From Nocardioides sambongensis (GTDB taxonomy: Bacteria > Actinomycetota > Actinomycetes > Propionibacteriales > Nocardioidaceae): DNA of 64,000 nt. The stretch lies in assembly GCF_006494815.1 (NCBI RefSeq), contig NZ_CP041091.1:3610501-3674500 (forward strand), in the 5' to 3' direction. This document shows positions 39,701 through 48,134 of this stretch, piece after piece. The position numbers and the translations under genes were made by a program. The notes beneath the pieces are model-generated. The model saw nothing but the letters and a program-made list of their open reading frames with translations, was not told where the DNA came from and made no database searches. How positions within the stretch are numbered: position 1 is the first letter of the stretch; every line of letters begins with the position of its first letter.

Positions 39701-41605
39701 GGCCTCAACGAGCTCGACGAGCAGGTCCGCAAGGAGTTCGAGGCGAGCTCGGAGTACCAGAAGGTGCTCGACGACGCGGGTGTGGTCAGCCAGGTCGTGG
39801 CCGGCAACCACGACAACCAGCGCGGCACCGAGACCGGCCCCACCTCGCGGTTCAACACCTACTTCGGCCCGGGCCGCTACGACGCCGCGGACGACACGTG
39901 GGGTGAGGGCAACTCCTACGGCGGTCCGTGGAAGGAGGGCGACAACCAGAACAACTACGTCCTCTTCTCGGCCGGTGGGCTGGACTTCGTCGGCATCGGT
40001 CTCTCCTACGGTGTGGACCGTGAGGAGGCCCGCTGGGCCGACGGCATCCTGAAGCGCTACGCCGACCGCAACGCGATCGTGCTCACCCACGACTACCTCG
40101 CCCCGTCGACCAGCCCGGACGGCCGCGGCGGCGGGCTGATGGGTGACGGATCGGCGCTCTACAAGCTCCTCGTCGAGCCCAACCCCAACGTCTTCCTGGT
40201 GCTGGCCGGGCACCGTCACGGTGTCGCCGCGAACGTGAAGAGGGGCGTCGGGGTGACCATGTCCAACGGTGTCGTCGAGCTGCTCGCCGACTACCAGGCC
40301 TACACCGCCACCGCCGAGGAGCTCGGCCTCGACGGAGACCTGGACGGGGACGGCGACGTGGACCACGCGCCGACCGACCGGCTCCGCTTCGGCGCCAGCT
40401 TCCTGCGACTGCTCCAGTTCGACGTCGAGCGCAGCGTGATGAGCGTCGACACCTACTCGCCGCACCTGGACGACCTGGGCGCCACCGAGTACGACATCGC
40501 CGGCGAGCAGCAGCCGCGCTACGACGGTACCGAGGACGCGATGGTGCTGCCGGTCGACCTGAACAGCCGGACCACGAGCTTCACCACCGACTCGGTGGCG
40601 GCGTTCCTGCCCGGTGAGCGGATCGGCAGCGACACGGTCGCCTCGGGTGAGGTGGCGACGGTGACCTGGGACGACCTGGGCGTCGACTCCACCCACGGCT
40701 GGATGGTCACCGCGCGCAGCTCGGGTGGTGGCCGGGCGGTCTCGGAGCCGGCCGTCTTCGCCACGGCCGGTGCGGCCGCCCCGACGCTGACCGTGGACCC
40801 GGTTACCGCCGCCCACGGCGAGGACGTCGCGATCGAGGTCGAGGTCGACGCCGGAGACGTGGTCGCCACCGGCGACGTCACCATCAGCGACGGCGACGAC
40901 GAACTCGCCACCGCCACCCTCGAGGACGGTACGGCGACGCTGACCGTCCCGGCCGGTCTCGACGCGGGCACCCACGACCTGACCGTCGCCTACGCGGGTG
41001 ACGACCGGGTCGCGGCCGCGGAGGTGTCGGTCCAGGTCACCATCACCGCCGACGACGCTCCGGTGGCGACCACGGACCCGAGCATCTCCGGGACACCGGA
41101 GGTCGGGGAGACGCTGAGCGCCGACCCGGGCGCCTGGGACCTCGACGACGTCGAGCTCGCCTACCAGTGGCTGCGCGACGGGACGGCGATCGACGGGGCC
41201 ACGGGGGCGACGTACCAGGTGACGGCGGCGGACATCCGGACCAGCCTCCGAGTCCGGGTCACCGCGACCGCGCCCGGCCACTCGCCCGGCTCGGCGAGAT
41301 CGGCGTCGGTGCTCGTCGGCAAGGTCGCCTCGACGACCAGCGCGACCGCGCCGGGACGGGTGAAGAAGGGTCAGCGGGCGCTGGTCTCGGTGTCGGTCGG
41401 TGCCAGCGGGGTCACGCCCAACGGCACGGTGCGGATCCTCGACGGCTCCCGCGTGGTCGGTACCGGCCGCCTGGTCGACGGTGAGGTGAAGATCCGGATC
41501 CGCCGGATGGCGCCCGGGCGTCACCGGCTGGTCGTCACCTACGCCGGCAGCGCGCAGGTGCAGGGATCGACCGACGCCGTGGTGGTGCGGGTGTCGCGCC
41601 GCTGA
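36710..41605 (+). CDS. Secreted modular metallophosphoesterase
   Basis: A 1631-residue secreted protein. An Arg-rich start and signal peptide end near AAPALPAQAA. Three homologous modules of about 120 residues follow (about 37035-38440), each with C-x-N-[YH]-DDF and GDGxCG. After Ig-like regions comes a calcineurin-type phosphoesterase (about residues 900-1200) with AHYTDTQY, HTGDIIEN, GNHDNQ, LTHDY and GHRHG, the full metal-ligand set. Bacterial Ig-like domains form the C-terminus, without membrane anchor. GTG 36710 follows AGGAG. The substrate could be a phosphodiester or phosphomonoester in the medium or wall. It has its own terminator and lies between two others, so it is probably monocistronic. 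Confidence 0.9.
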   Translation: MRPRPSSRRRPVRLVAPALGLAVGLGLAAPALPAQAAPSEPAEPAEPAGGSRLDAAAEVDADTPPTLTPKDGAFLTGTVTVASTPTVPEDDVVELAVDDASVDATETAGFAELSFDVGSNSASADFGNHVIVNGEHRIDIPTVVSERATLQIPAEELVSGDNVIEVVVGTTEGSCGTNYDDFALSDFRLDLLEETADGEENEYTYAFGDGSCGTNTSLLTSAELHFNVAGTPGATTGLTTELDTTSLANGRHTITATTAEGVEVSHQVRVNNAPAGAPVITPSDGTVLTGMQPLIAAAEGGVSSLLVDGAEPEVPVRLASGTATLDFTVGSNSIDARYENHLLVNGNRVEIGGDHVSEDVSLSFPNRYLVPGTNRIEIVTGTINGERGGERCANHDDFALSGITLKAADGTATPVDVAASYPMGDGTCGSSSTAVTEATLEFTVDGATTSRTLQTLAPGTARLDYTMGGNGADAGFPNTIAINGNVTEFGPQEPGRATLSFPNEWLVPGVNVIDVVAGAVNSGDCDNYDDFPLTELDLVPASGTDVKLTKMEDAAGVEHPVAIGDGVCGSSFASAHRRTQLFRVDAPAGGLRVDVDTTTLTDGEHEVSATSSGGQSASRTISVDNTGPAVASSVPAAGQWLNATVALEVELDDLTGVAGDAEITLDGEPVALGDPIGAGLDPGRHVIRVIATDAVGNTATRRIPFQNAGIPAAPTELSPADGSTDQGASVDLSARVTTPGGNGVTATFHEAEVVAPEAGFAGTADTLPTTLEVTGEESVDVDSLAPISDGTVEAPASTEITFQRYDVPVGAAAEAGTDADPVVRWQGVIDPERTVALRVWDAAAGEWVVQTSARGTVEGDTVLTASVPARLVDAGTLHVMVTGEDPFADDLQQPDPVANELDDPASYDFSLAHYTDTQYLSEGAAGGTYDDFDGVTEDTDVMTEVEQAIWQRSYRDTTEWLAANADDRKIAYVAHTGDIIENNINNPDTVGNVNPDTGLNELDEQVRKEFEASSEYQKVLDDAGVVSQVVAGNHDNQRGTETGPTSRFNTYFGPGRYDAADDTWGEGNSYGGPWKEGDNQNNYVLFSAGGLDFVGIGLSYGVDREEARWADGILKRYADRNAIVLTHDYLAPSTSPDGRGGGLMGDGSALYKLLVEPNPNVFLVLAGHRHGVAANVKRGVGVTMSNGVVELLADYQAYTATAEELGLDGDLDGDGDVDHAPTDRLRFGASFLRLLQFDVERSVMSVDTYSPHLDDLGATEYDIAGEQQPRYDGTEDAMVLPVDLNSRTTSFTTDSVAAFLPGERIGSDTVASGEVATVTWDDLGVDSTHGWMVTARSSGGGRAVSEPAVFATAGAAAPTLTVDPVTAAHGEDVAIEVEVDAGDVVATGDVTISDGDDELATATLEDGTATLTVPAGLDAGTHDLTVAYAGDDRVAAAEVSVQVTITADDAPVATTDPSISGTPEVGETLSADPGAWDLDDVELAYQWLRDGTAIDGATGATYQVTAADIRTSLRVRVTATAPGHSPGSARSASVLVGKVASTTSATAPGRVKKGQRALVSVSVGASGVTPNGTVRILDGSRVVGTGRLVDGEVKIRIRRMAPGRHRLVVTYAGSAQVQGSTDAVVVRVSRR

Positions 41606-41618
41606 GGAGACCCCGTCG

Positions 41619-41656
41619 CGCCCCGGTCGACCAGATTGCTCTGGTCGACCGGGGCG
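41619..41656 (+). terminator. Hairpin terminator after the metallophosphoesterase gene
   Basis: A perfect 17-bp stem, CGCCCCGGTCGACCAGA with its complement, and a 4-nt loop TTGC, 13 bp after the stop. It is one of the strongest hairpins in the window. Confidence 0.88.
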
Positions 41657-41676
41657 TCGCTGGCTACCGTGGCCCG

Positions 41677-41775
41677 ATGATCTTCGGTGGGTTCGAGGTG
41701 GAGGTCGCGGACGATTTCTGTTCGCCCCTGCCGGAGGTGGAACTCGTTGCGTGGGAGGGCGCCGCCGGGGAGTGA
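41677..41775 (+). CDS. Possible 32-residue small ORF
   Basis: ATG at 41677 to TGA at 41775 encodes 32 acidic, Gly-rich residues (starting MIFGGFEVEVADDF and ending GAAGE). It sits between the strong terminator and the YihY gene. There is no good ribosome site and no family is recognised. It may be a chance ORF or a remnant. Confidence 0.2.
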   Translation: MIFGGFEVEVADDFCSPLPEVELVAWEGAAGE

Positions 41776-41834
41776 CCACGCGTGCAGCGGCCCGGCTGCC
41801 CCGTCGGCGTGCCTGCGCCGGATAGGTTGCCCTC

Positions 41835-43142
41835 GTGGGTGTCGTCGGAGATCTGGACCGCGGTCAACGCCGTCGGTCGGTCTTCGGCTTCCCGATCGCG
41901 GTCATCTACAAGTTCTTCGACGACCAGGGCAACTACCTCGCGGCGATCCTCACGTTCTACGCCTTCCTGGCGATCTTCCCGCTGCTGCTGCTGGCCACCT
42001 CGATCTTCGGCTTCATCCTGGAGGGGCGTCCGGACCTGCAGGAGTCGGTGATCGACTCCGCCCTGGGCCAGTTCCCGATCATCGGCGACCAGCTCGGACG
42101 ACCCGAGGGCCTGCAGGGGTCCGCCGGCGGTGTCATCGTCGGTGCGCTCGGTGCCCTCTACGGTGCGATCGGGCTGGGCCTGGCTCTGCAGAACGCACAG
42201 TCCGCCGCCTGGGCGGTGCCGCGCAACAGCCGCCCGCACCCGGTGATGACCCGGGTCAACAGCGTGTTCATCCTCGGCGTCGCGGGCACCGCGATCCTCA
42301 CCATCTCGGTCGGGTCGGCGGTGCTGACCGAGACCGAGCTGGTCGGCAGCCTCTCCGGCTACACCTGGTTCCACTGGGTGGTCCGGCTGCTGACCGTGCT
42401 GCTCCTCGGCTCCCTGCTCACCGTGCTGCTGCGGATGGCGGCGGCCCGGGCGATCCGGCAGAACGTCGTCAACGCGGCGCCCGGCGGCTACACGATCGCG
42501 GTGATGTGGCAGTTCCTGCAGTACATCGGTACCCAGTACGTCACCAACGTGATCGGCAGCGCCAAGGGCAACAACATGAACGAGACCTTCGCCGTGGTCC
42601 TCGGCCTGATGGCGCTGCTGTACGTCGGCGCGATCATGGGCGTGCTCGGCATCGAGGTCAACGTGGTGCTCGCCCGCCGGCTCTGGCCCCGCGCCCTGCT
42701 CACCCCGTTCACCGACGCGGTGGACCTGACCGAGGCCGATCGTCGCGCCTACGCGATGTATGCGCAGATGCAGCGGCACAAGGGCTTCGAGACCGTGGCG
42801 GTCCGGTTCGAGGGACGCGACGGGGACACCCACGCGATCGTGCTCGACCCGCGGACCGAGGAGGTCATCAAGCAGCACATCCCCGGCCAGCCGCCGCGCC
42901 CCGAGGCCGCCGACGAGCCCACCCAGCCGATGGACCTCGCCGATCTGGAGCGGCTCCGCCAGCCGGGCGGCGACGGTGGTCCGCAGGCCGGTCCGCCGGC
43001 GCCGGGCGCCCAGCGGCGGCCGTCGCGCTCGCGCAAGATCCCCAGCGCGGTCCGACGCGTCGGCCGTCCGGTGCAGGGGGACGAGGACACCGCGGAGCGC
43101 CCCCGACCGTCGAGCTCCGGCGAGGAGTCCGACCGGAGCTGA
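41835..43142 (+). CDS. YihY/BrkB-type inner-membrane protein
   Basis: A 435-residue protein. Residues 25-300 form the six-helix YihY domain: AAILTFYAFLAIFPLLLLATSIFG is the first helix with the family's Tyr and Pro. Helices at IVGALGALYGAIGLG, VFILGVAGTAILTI, LLTVLLLGSLL, MWQFLQY and LMALLYVGAIMGVLGIEVN follow. The last 130 residues are a Pro/Arg-rich cytoplasmic tail unusual in length. Once called ribonuclease BN or virulence factor BrkB, the family has no agreed function. GTG 41835 is the only good start. The gene appears monocistronic. Confidence 0.9.
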   Translation: MGVVGDLDRGQRRRSVFGFPIAVIYKFFDDQGNYLAAILTFYAFLAIFPLLLLATSIFGFILEGRPDLQESVIDSALGQFPIIGDQLGRPEGLQGSAGGVIVGALGALYGAIGLGLALQNAQSAAWAVPRNSRPHPVMTRVNSVFILGVAGTAILTISVGSAVLTETELVGSLSGYTWFHWVVRLLTVLLLGSLLTVLLRMAAARAIRQNVVNAAPGGYTIAVMWQFLQYIGTQYVTNVIGSAKGNNMNETFAVVLGLMALLYVGAIMGVLGIEVNVVLARRLWPRALLTPFTDAVDLTEADRRAYAMYAQMQRHKGFETVAVRFEGRDGDTHAIVLDPRTEEVIKQHIPGQPPRPEAADEPTQPMDLADLERLRQPGGDGGPQAGPPAPGAQRRPSRSRKIPSAVRRVGRPVQGDEDTAERPRPSSSGEESDRS

Positions 43143-43170
43143 GCGTCGGGAGCGGCGGGAGCGCCGGGGG

Positions 43171-44727
43171 TCATCCGCCGGACGGTGCGGTGGACGCCTC
43201 GCCCTCGGAGTCCTCGGCGATCTCCTTCCTGGTGAGCCGCCGCCACGGGGAGGGCTCGTCCTGGGTGGAGGGGGCGTCCGGGCTGGCGGCCTGGTTCCAC
43301 CACTGCGCCTCGAACGCGGTGTCGCCGAGCTGCACCCGGTCACCCTTGGTGTAGACCTCGGTCGGCTTCCACTCCGGGTAGGTGCCGGCGGCGACGGTCG
43401 GGCTGGGCTCCGGGGTCTCCCCGGGCAGCACCGGCCCGAGCAGCTGCCAGGCCGAGGCGCCCTCGGCCACGGTCGGGTCGTCGGGGACGTCGCCGCTGCT
43501 CCACCAGCGGGCGACGTACACGTTCTGGTGCCAGACCACGCGCTCGCCCTCGAGGTAGACCTGCTCCTCGTTCCAGATCTGGTACGGGCTGGTCGCGGGA
43601 TCGTCGGAGGGGATCTCGGTGGGGTTCTGGGTGGGGGTCTCGCTGGCGTCGGGGTCCGGCACGCCCTCGACGTCGTCGCCGAGCACCGCGGCGAACGCGC
43701 CGGTGTCCTGCTCGAGGCCGCTGCAGGAGTCCGACACGACCGTGACGTCGGGCCAGTTGTCGCTGCACTCGCGGTCCCGGTTCAGCGACCACATGGAGAG
43801 ACGCCCGAGATCGTGGTCGGCGGCGAACTGCTTGAGCTCGCTAGCGTCGTCGAGGTCGAAGATCTCGCCCGCCACGTCGTTCTGGCCGAGCATCGGGGTG
43901 GCGCCGATCATCCGCCACAGCTGGGCGGAGGTCTTGCGGTCGTCGCGCTCGGTGTAGAGCCGGTCGAGCTGCTCGTGGGTGCTCTCCAGCGCGTCGATGG
44001 ACGCCTCGGCCATGGTCGCGTCGGCGTCCTTGGACTCGGCGTAGTTCATCGTCATCACGTTGACCCCGGCGAGATCGACCCCGGCGTCCAGCGTGGTGGT
44101 GATCAGGTCGAGGGCGTCCTCGGCCAGGCCGTGCGGGGCCACCGGCACGGTCAGCCAGACGGCGACGTCCTCCTCGTCCTGCAGCCGGGCCAGGGCCTGG
44201 CCGCGCCGCTGGTGGGCCGCGGTGTCGGCCAGCGCCTCGCCCTCGATGTCCATGTCGACAACACCGATCTCGTAGCGCAGCACCACCTCGCGGTAGGCCT
44301 GGTAGATCGCGTCGGTGTCGTCGCAGGCGACGGCGAGCTCGGTGTTGGCCTGTCCGCCGAACGAGGCGACCGGGACGCCGCCGAGCTGGCGCAGCCGGGC
44401 GATCCGGCGGTCCAGGTCGAGGTCCTCACCCGCGGTGGCCAGGTCGTAGGCGCCGCCCCACGACGGCTCGCACGAGTCGTCCGGGTCGGCCACCACGAAG
44501 GACAGCACGGCGTTCGGACCGGCGCCGCTGGACGGCTCCTCGAAGGCGAGCTGCGGGGTCGCGGTGACGTCGACGTACCCGGCGAACCAGGAGTCCTCGG
44601 GGACCGAGACCCGGGAGTCCTCGAACCACTGCCAGCCGCGCAGCGAGGCGAAGACCAGGCCCGCCGCGGCGACCAGCACGACAGCCAGACGGCCCCAGGA
44701 GAGGCGGCGACCCGCAACCAGCGACAT
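43171..44727 (-). CDS. Membrane-anchored GH18 glycosidase with two carbohydrate-binding domains
   Basis: A 518-residue protein with an N-terminal membrane helix (about residues 12-30, GRLAVVLVAAAGLVFASL). A glycoside hydrolase 18 barrel follows in which DMDIEGE (about residues 157-163) is the DxDxE catalytic motif, with MTMNYA and WSLNRD as supporting strands. Two C-terminal chitin-binding-type 5/12 repeats start with WNEEQVYLEGERVVW and WKPTEVYTKGDRVQL. It should cut beta-1,4-N-acetylglucosamine polymers outside the membrane. It diverges from the GT2 synthase gene across 113 bp, so one makes and the other trims or releases a polysaccharide, which is inference. Confidence 0.88.
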   Translation of the reverse strand: MSLVAGRRLSWGRLAVVLVAAAGLVFASLRGWQWFEDSRVSVPEDSWFAGYVDVTATPQLAFEEPSSGAGPNAVLSFVVADPDDSCEPSWGGAYDLATAGEDLDLDRRIARLRQLGGVPVASFGGQANTELAVACDDTDAIYQAYREVVLRYEIGVVDMDIEGEALADTAAHQRRGQALARLQDEEDVAVWLTVPVAPHGLAEDALDLITTTLDAGVDLAGVNVMTMNYAESKDADATMAEASIDALESTHEQLDRLYTERDDRKTSAQLWRMIGATPMLGQNDVAGEIFDLDDASELKQFAADHDLGRLSMWSLNRDRECSDNWPDVTVVSDSCSGLEQDTGAFAAVLGDDVEGVPDPDASETPTQNPTEIPSDDPATSPYQIWNEEQVYLEGERVVWHQNVYVARWWSSGDVPDDPTVAEGASAWQLLGPVLPGETPEPSPTVAAGTYPEWKPTEVYTKGDRVQLGDTAFEAQWWNQAASPDAPSTQDEPSPWRRLTRKEIAEDSEGEASTAPSGG

Positions 44728-44840
44728 CGGTCGAATTCCCCCTTGGCGAGCACCGAAGCGACACGAAGCCGGTCCCAGTCGACCGGCTGACCACTACCCT
44801 ACGTAGTGCCGGGTCGTCGACATCGGATTCAGGGGGATTC

Positions 44841-47138
44841 GTGAACACCAGTGCTCCCGCCGTCGTGGCACGGCGGAGACGGCAGTGGGGTGCCGAGCGA
44901 CGCTCGGAGCCGATGCCGATCGTCCACCTGATCCCGAGCACCGCGAAGCTGACCTGGGGACGGATCGGCATCACCGTCACGATCCTCTGCTGGGTCGCCT
45001 ACGTCATCTCCACCATCGTCCGGCACTTCCTCAACGACGTCGGCGGCTTCCGGTTCACCATGGAGGCGATCTCCTACCTGCTGGTGGTCAGCGTGCTGAC
45101 CTTCTCGGCACTGATGTACCTGACCGCCCGGCAGGGTGCGCTGAAGCGGTTCCGCGCGCACCGGCGGGTGCCGCGCGGCCTGCTCGACGCGCACTTCACC
45201 GAGACCGGGGCACCGATGACGGTGCTGATCCCCTCCTACGCCGAGGAGCCCGACGTCGTCCGGCTGACGCTGTGGAGCGCGGCGCTGCAGGAGTACCCCG
45301 ATCTGCGGATCGTCCTGCTCATCGACGACCCTCCGTACCCCACCGACCCCGACGTGCTCGCCAAGCTCGAGGCCACCCGCGCGCTGGGCGCCGAGATCGA
45401 GGAGCAGCTGGCGGTCCCCTACGAGCAGGCGCGGGCGACGTACGAGAAGTGGGACCAGCGGCTGCGGTCCAGCGAGACCGCGCCGCCGGAGTGCCTGGCC
45501 GACGCCGCCGCGATCTACCTGGCCTCGGCGGAGTGGCTGGAGCGGATGGCCGAGGACGAGGTCGTCTCCGACCACGTCGCGGAGTTCTTCGTCGACCAGG
45601 TGCTGATGGCGCTGGCCAGCGAGCTGCGGCTGACCCTGCTGGCCCTGGAGGCCGCGATCGACCAGGACGGGCGGATGGCTGCCGAGCGGGCGCGCGAGCT
45701 GCTCCGCCGGCTGCTGTGGATCTTCGCCGCCCGGATGGAGAACTTCGAGCGGAAGCGCTACGCCTCGCTGTCCCAGGAGGCCAACAAGGCGATGAACATC
45801 AACTCCTACCTGGGGTTGATGGGCGGCACCTGGCGGCCCACGGAGACCGCGGACGGCACCATGCTGGTCCGCCTCGAGGCCGACCAGCAGGTCGAGGGCG
45901 GCGACCTGCACTTCCCGGACCCCGAATACCTGCTGACCCTGGACGCGGACTCCCAGTTGCTCCGCGACTACTGCCTGCGGCTGGTCTACTTCCTCGAGCA
46001 GGAGGAGAACCTCGACGTCGCGATCACGCAGACGCCGTACTCCTCCTATCGGGGGGCCCCGACCCGGATCGAGCGGGTGGCCGGCGCCACCACCGACATC
46101 CAGCACATCCTGCACCAGGGCATGACCTACCACGGCGCGACCTTCTGGGTCGGCGCCAACGCCGTGATCAGGCGCCGCGCGCTGGAGGACATCGTCCAGG
46201 TCGAGACGGTCGCCGGGCACGAGGTCCGCACCTACATCCAGGACCGAACCGTCATCGAGGACACCGAGTCCTCGGTCGACATCGCCGCAGCCGGGTGGCG
46301 GCTGATCAACTACCCCGAGCGGCTGAGCTACTCCGCGACCCCGCCCGACTACGGCTCCCTGGTGGTGCAGCGGCGGCGCTGGGCCAACGGCGGTCTGCTG
46401 ATCTTCCCGAAGTTCTGGGCGCAGCGCGGGCCCCGGGCGCGGGAGGGCCGGCCGATCCGGATGGGCGAGTTCACCCAGCGGCTCAACTACATGGCGTCGA
46501 TCGCCTGGGCGAGCTTCGCGCTGCTGTTCATCCTGTTCTACCCCTACGACGGCCGCCTGCTGAGCCCGCTCGTGGTCGGCGCCGCGCTGCCCTACTTCAT
46601 GGCGATGGCCAGCGACCTGCGGCTCTGCGGCCACCGGGCCGGCGACATCTTCCGGATCTACGGGTTCAACCTGGTGCTGCTGCCGGTCAACCTGGCCGGC
46701 GTGCTCAAGTCGATCCAGCAGGCGTTCACCGGAGAGAAGATCCCGTTCGCCCGGACACCGAAGGTGCGCAACCGCACCGCCGCGCCCGGACTGCACGTGC
46801 TGGTGCCCTACCTGATCGTCATCTACTCACTGATCACCGTCTGGCGCAGTTATCAGCACGAGAACTGGGGCAACCTCGCCTTCGCGGCGTTCAACGCGGT
46901 GCTGGCCGCCTGGGCGATCCGCGCCTACATCGGCGTCACCAACTCGCTGGTCGACATGGTGATGGGCGTCGTGAACTGGCTCTTCGTGCCGATCGTGAAG
47001 CCCGCGCCGCCGCGCCGCGACCAGGACCTGGTCCGGGAGGTCGACTGGGACTCGATCCTCTACCACGGCGACCGGCGGCTGGGCCGCGACCTGCGCCGCC
47101 GCAACGACCGGCGGCGCCGGGTGGTGCGCAGCCGCTGA
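44841..47138 (+). CDS. Processive family-2 glycosyltransferase, cellulose/chitin-synthase-like
   Basis: A 765-residue membrane protein. Two N-terminal helices (about residues 37-57 and 75-95) precede the GT-A domain with MTVLIPSYAEEP and LLIDDPPYP (first Asp), LTLDADSQL (DxD), IEDTESS (the TED-like base) and QRRRWANGG (QxxRW). Several C-terminal helices form the polymer channel. It also has an insertion of about 150 residues after the first Asp. The GTG follows AGGGGG. The likely product is a beta-linked exopolysaccharide. The GH18 neighbour suggests N-acetylglucosamine content. No PilZ domain is visible. Palindromic element copy 3 lies 22 bp downstream. Confidence 0.9.
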   Translation: MNTSAPAVVARRRRQWGAERRSEPMPIVHLIPSTAKLTWGRIGITVTILCWVAYVISTIVRHFLNDVGGFRFTMEAISYLLVVSVLTFSALMYLTARQGALKRFRAHRRVPRGLLDAHFTETGAPMTVLIPSYAEEPDVVRLTLWSAALQEYPDLRIVLLIDDPPYPTDPDVLAKLEATRALGAEIEEQLAVPYEQARATYEKWDQRLRSSETAPPECLADAAAIYLASAEWLERMAEDEVVSDHVAEFFVDQVLMALASELRLTLLALEAAIDQDGRMAAERARELLRRLLWIFAARMENFERKRYASLSQEANKAMNINSYLGLMGGTWRPTETADGTMLVRLEADQQVEGGDLHFPDPEYLLTLDADSQLLRDYCLRLVYFLEQEENLDVAITQTPYSSYRGAPTRIERVAGATTDIQHILHQGMTYHGATFWVGANAVIRRRALEDIVQVETVAGHEVRTYIQDRTVIEDTESSVDIAAAGWRLINYPERLSYSATPPDYGSLVVQRRRWANGGLLIFPKFWAQRGPRAREGRPIRMGEFTQRLNYMASIAWASFALLFILFYPYDGRLLSPLVVGAALPYFMAMASDLRLCGHRAGDIFRIYGFNLVLLPVNLAGVLKSIQQAFTGEKIPFARTPKVRNRTAAPGLHVLVPYLIVIYSLITVWRSYQHENWGNLAFAAFNAVLAAWAIRAYIGVTNSLVDMVMGVVNWLFVPIVKPAPPRRDQDLVREVDWDSILYHGDRRLGRDLRRRNDRRRRVVRSR

Positions 47139-47160
47139 CGGTCCGCGGGTGTGGGGGTGC

Positions 47161-47222
47161 GGCGCGCCCCATTCGGATTGGTCGAGAAATCGGCGGAAAC
47201 CGGACCAATCCGCATGGGGCTC
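47161..47222. repeat. 62-bp palindromic element, copy 3
   Basis: The best-paired copy: GCCCCATTCGGATTGGTC against GACCAATCCGCATGGGGC pairs at 17 of 18 positions, with loop GAGAAATCGGCGGAAACCG. It is inverted relative to copies 1 and 2. It lies between the convergent ends of the GT2 and phosphatase genes, where it could end both transcripts. Confidence 0.88.
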
Positions 47223-47257
47223 GGGAGACCGCGACCACCGACCCCGGCCGCGCGGGC

Positions 47258-48010
47258 TCAGTCGCGCAGCAGCGCGCGCAGCCGGCCGAGGGTCTCGTCG
47301 TCGAGGCCCAGCCCGTCGCGCAGGTAGCGCTCGCGATCGCCGTACGACGCCTGCACGGCGTCGCTGGCAGCCCGCAGGAACGTCATGTCGGCGATCAGGG
47401 TCGGGGCGAACACGGCGGCCCGCTCCGGTCCGGCGGCCTCGACGATCGATGCCTCGAGTCGGGCGCGGCTGGCCGCGCTGCGCGCGTTGGTGAGCAGGTA
47501 GTCGCTGGCGATGGTGGCGTCGTCGACGCCGGCGATGTGCAGCAGGAGGGCGGCGGTCCACCCGGTGCGGTCCTTGCCGGCGGTGCAGTGGAAGAGCTGC
47601 TTGGCGCCGGTCGAGAGCTGGCGCAGCACATTGCCGAGCTGGGCCCGGCTGTGCTCGTCGTCGACGAAGCCGCGGTAGACGGTCTCCATGATCTCCTCGG
47701 CGTCCGCGACCGTCCGCACCGCCGCGACCCGCTCCATCGGGATGCCGAACAGGTCGAAGTGCAGCCAGTCGGCGCCGTCCACCGCGGGATCGGGGTGCCG
47801 GTCGATCTCGCCCTGCGAGCGCAGGTCGATGATCGCGGTCAGCCCGAGACCGGTGAGCGTCGCCAGGTCCGGGCCGGAGAGGCGCAGCTCGTTGGAGCGG
47901 AAGAACACCCCGGTGCGGACTCGCCCCCCGTCGGTCGTCGCGTAGCCGTCGCCGGCGACGTCGCGGAAGTTGTCGACGGTCGCCAGGCGCAGGTAGTCCT
48001 CGTTGCTCAC
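47258..48010 (-). CDS. Tyrosine-protein phosphatase (PtpB-like)
   Basis: A 250-residue phosphatase. The P-loop HCTAGKDRTG (about residues 141-150) fits HCx5R with Lys and Asp, as in M. tuberculosis PtpB, which acts on phosphotyrosine, phosphoserine/threonine and phosphoinositides. The N-terminus NFRDVAG and TGVFFRSNEL are also family marks. No signal peptide is visible. The GTG at 48010 starts it. It converges with the GT2 gene and diverges from a sigma-factor gene, so it looks monocistronic. Confidence 0.93.
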   Translation of the reverse strand: MSNEDYLRLATVDNFRDVAGDGYATTDGGRVRTGVFFRSNELRLSGPDLATLTGLGLTAIIDLRSQGEIDRHPDPAVDGADWLHFDLFGIPMERVAAVRTVADAEEIMETVYRGFVDDEHSRAQLGNVLRQLSTGAKQLFHCTAGKDRTGWTAALLLHIAGVDDATIASDYLLTNARSAASRARLEASIVEAAGPERAAVFAPTLIADMTFLRAASDAVQASYGDRERYLRDGLGLDDETLGRLRALLRD

Positions 48011-48134
48011 CCGCGCAGGTTAGGGGAACGCGGCCAACGGCGGGTGAACGCCTCCCGGGCCGTCCCGAGTCGCCGTCGCAGAAATCTGCTGACCGGCGTG
48101 CAACCATTCCTGCGCCCCGACCGGTGGGAGGGGC

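Noticed and set aside
36728..41779. A 1683-codon open frame on the minus strand opposite the metallophosphoesterase gene
   Set aside because: It is a shadow of the real gene, crosses the strong terminator at 41619, and has no recognisable motif, while the plus-strand protein has all phosphoesterase ligands.
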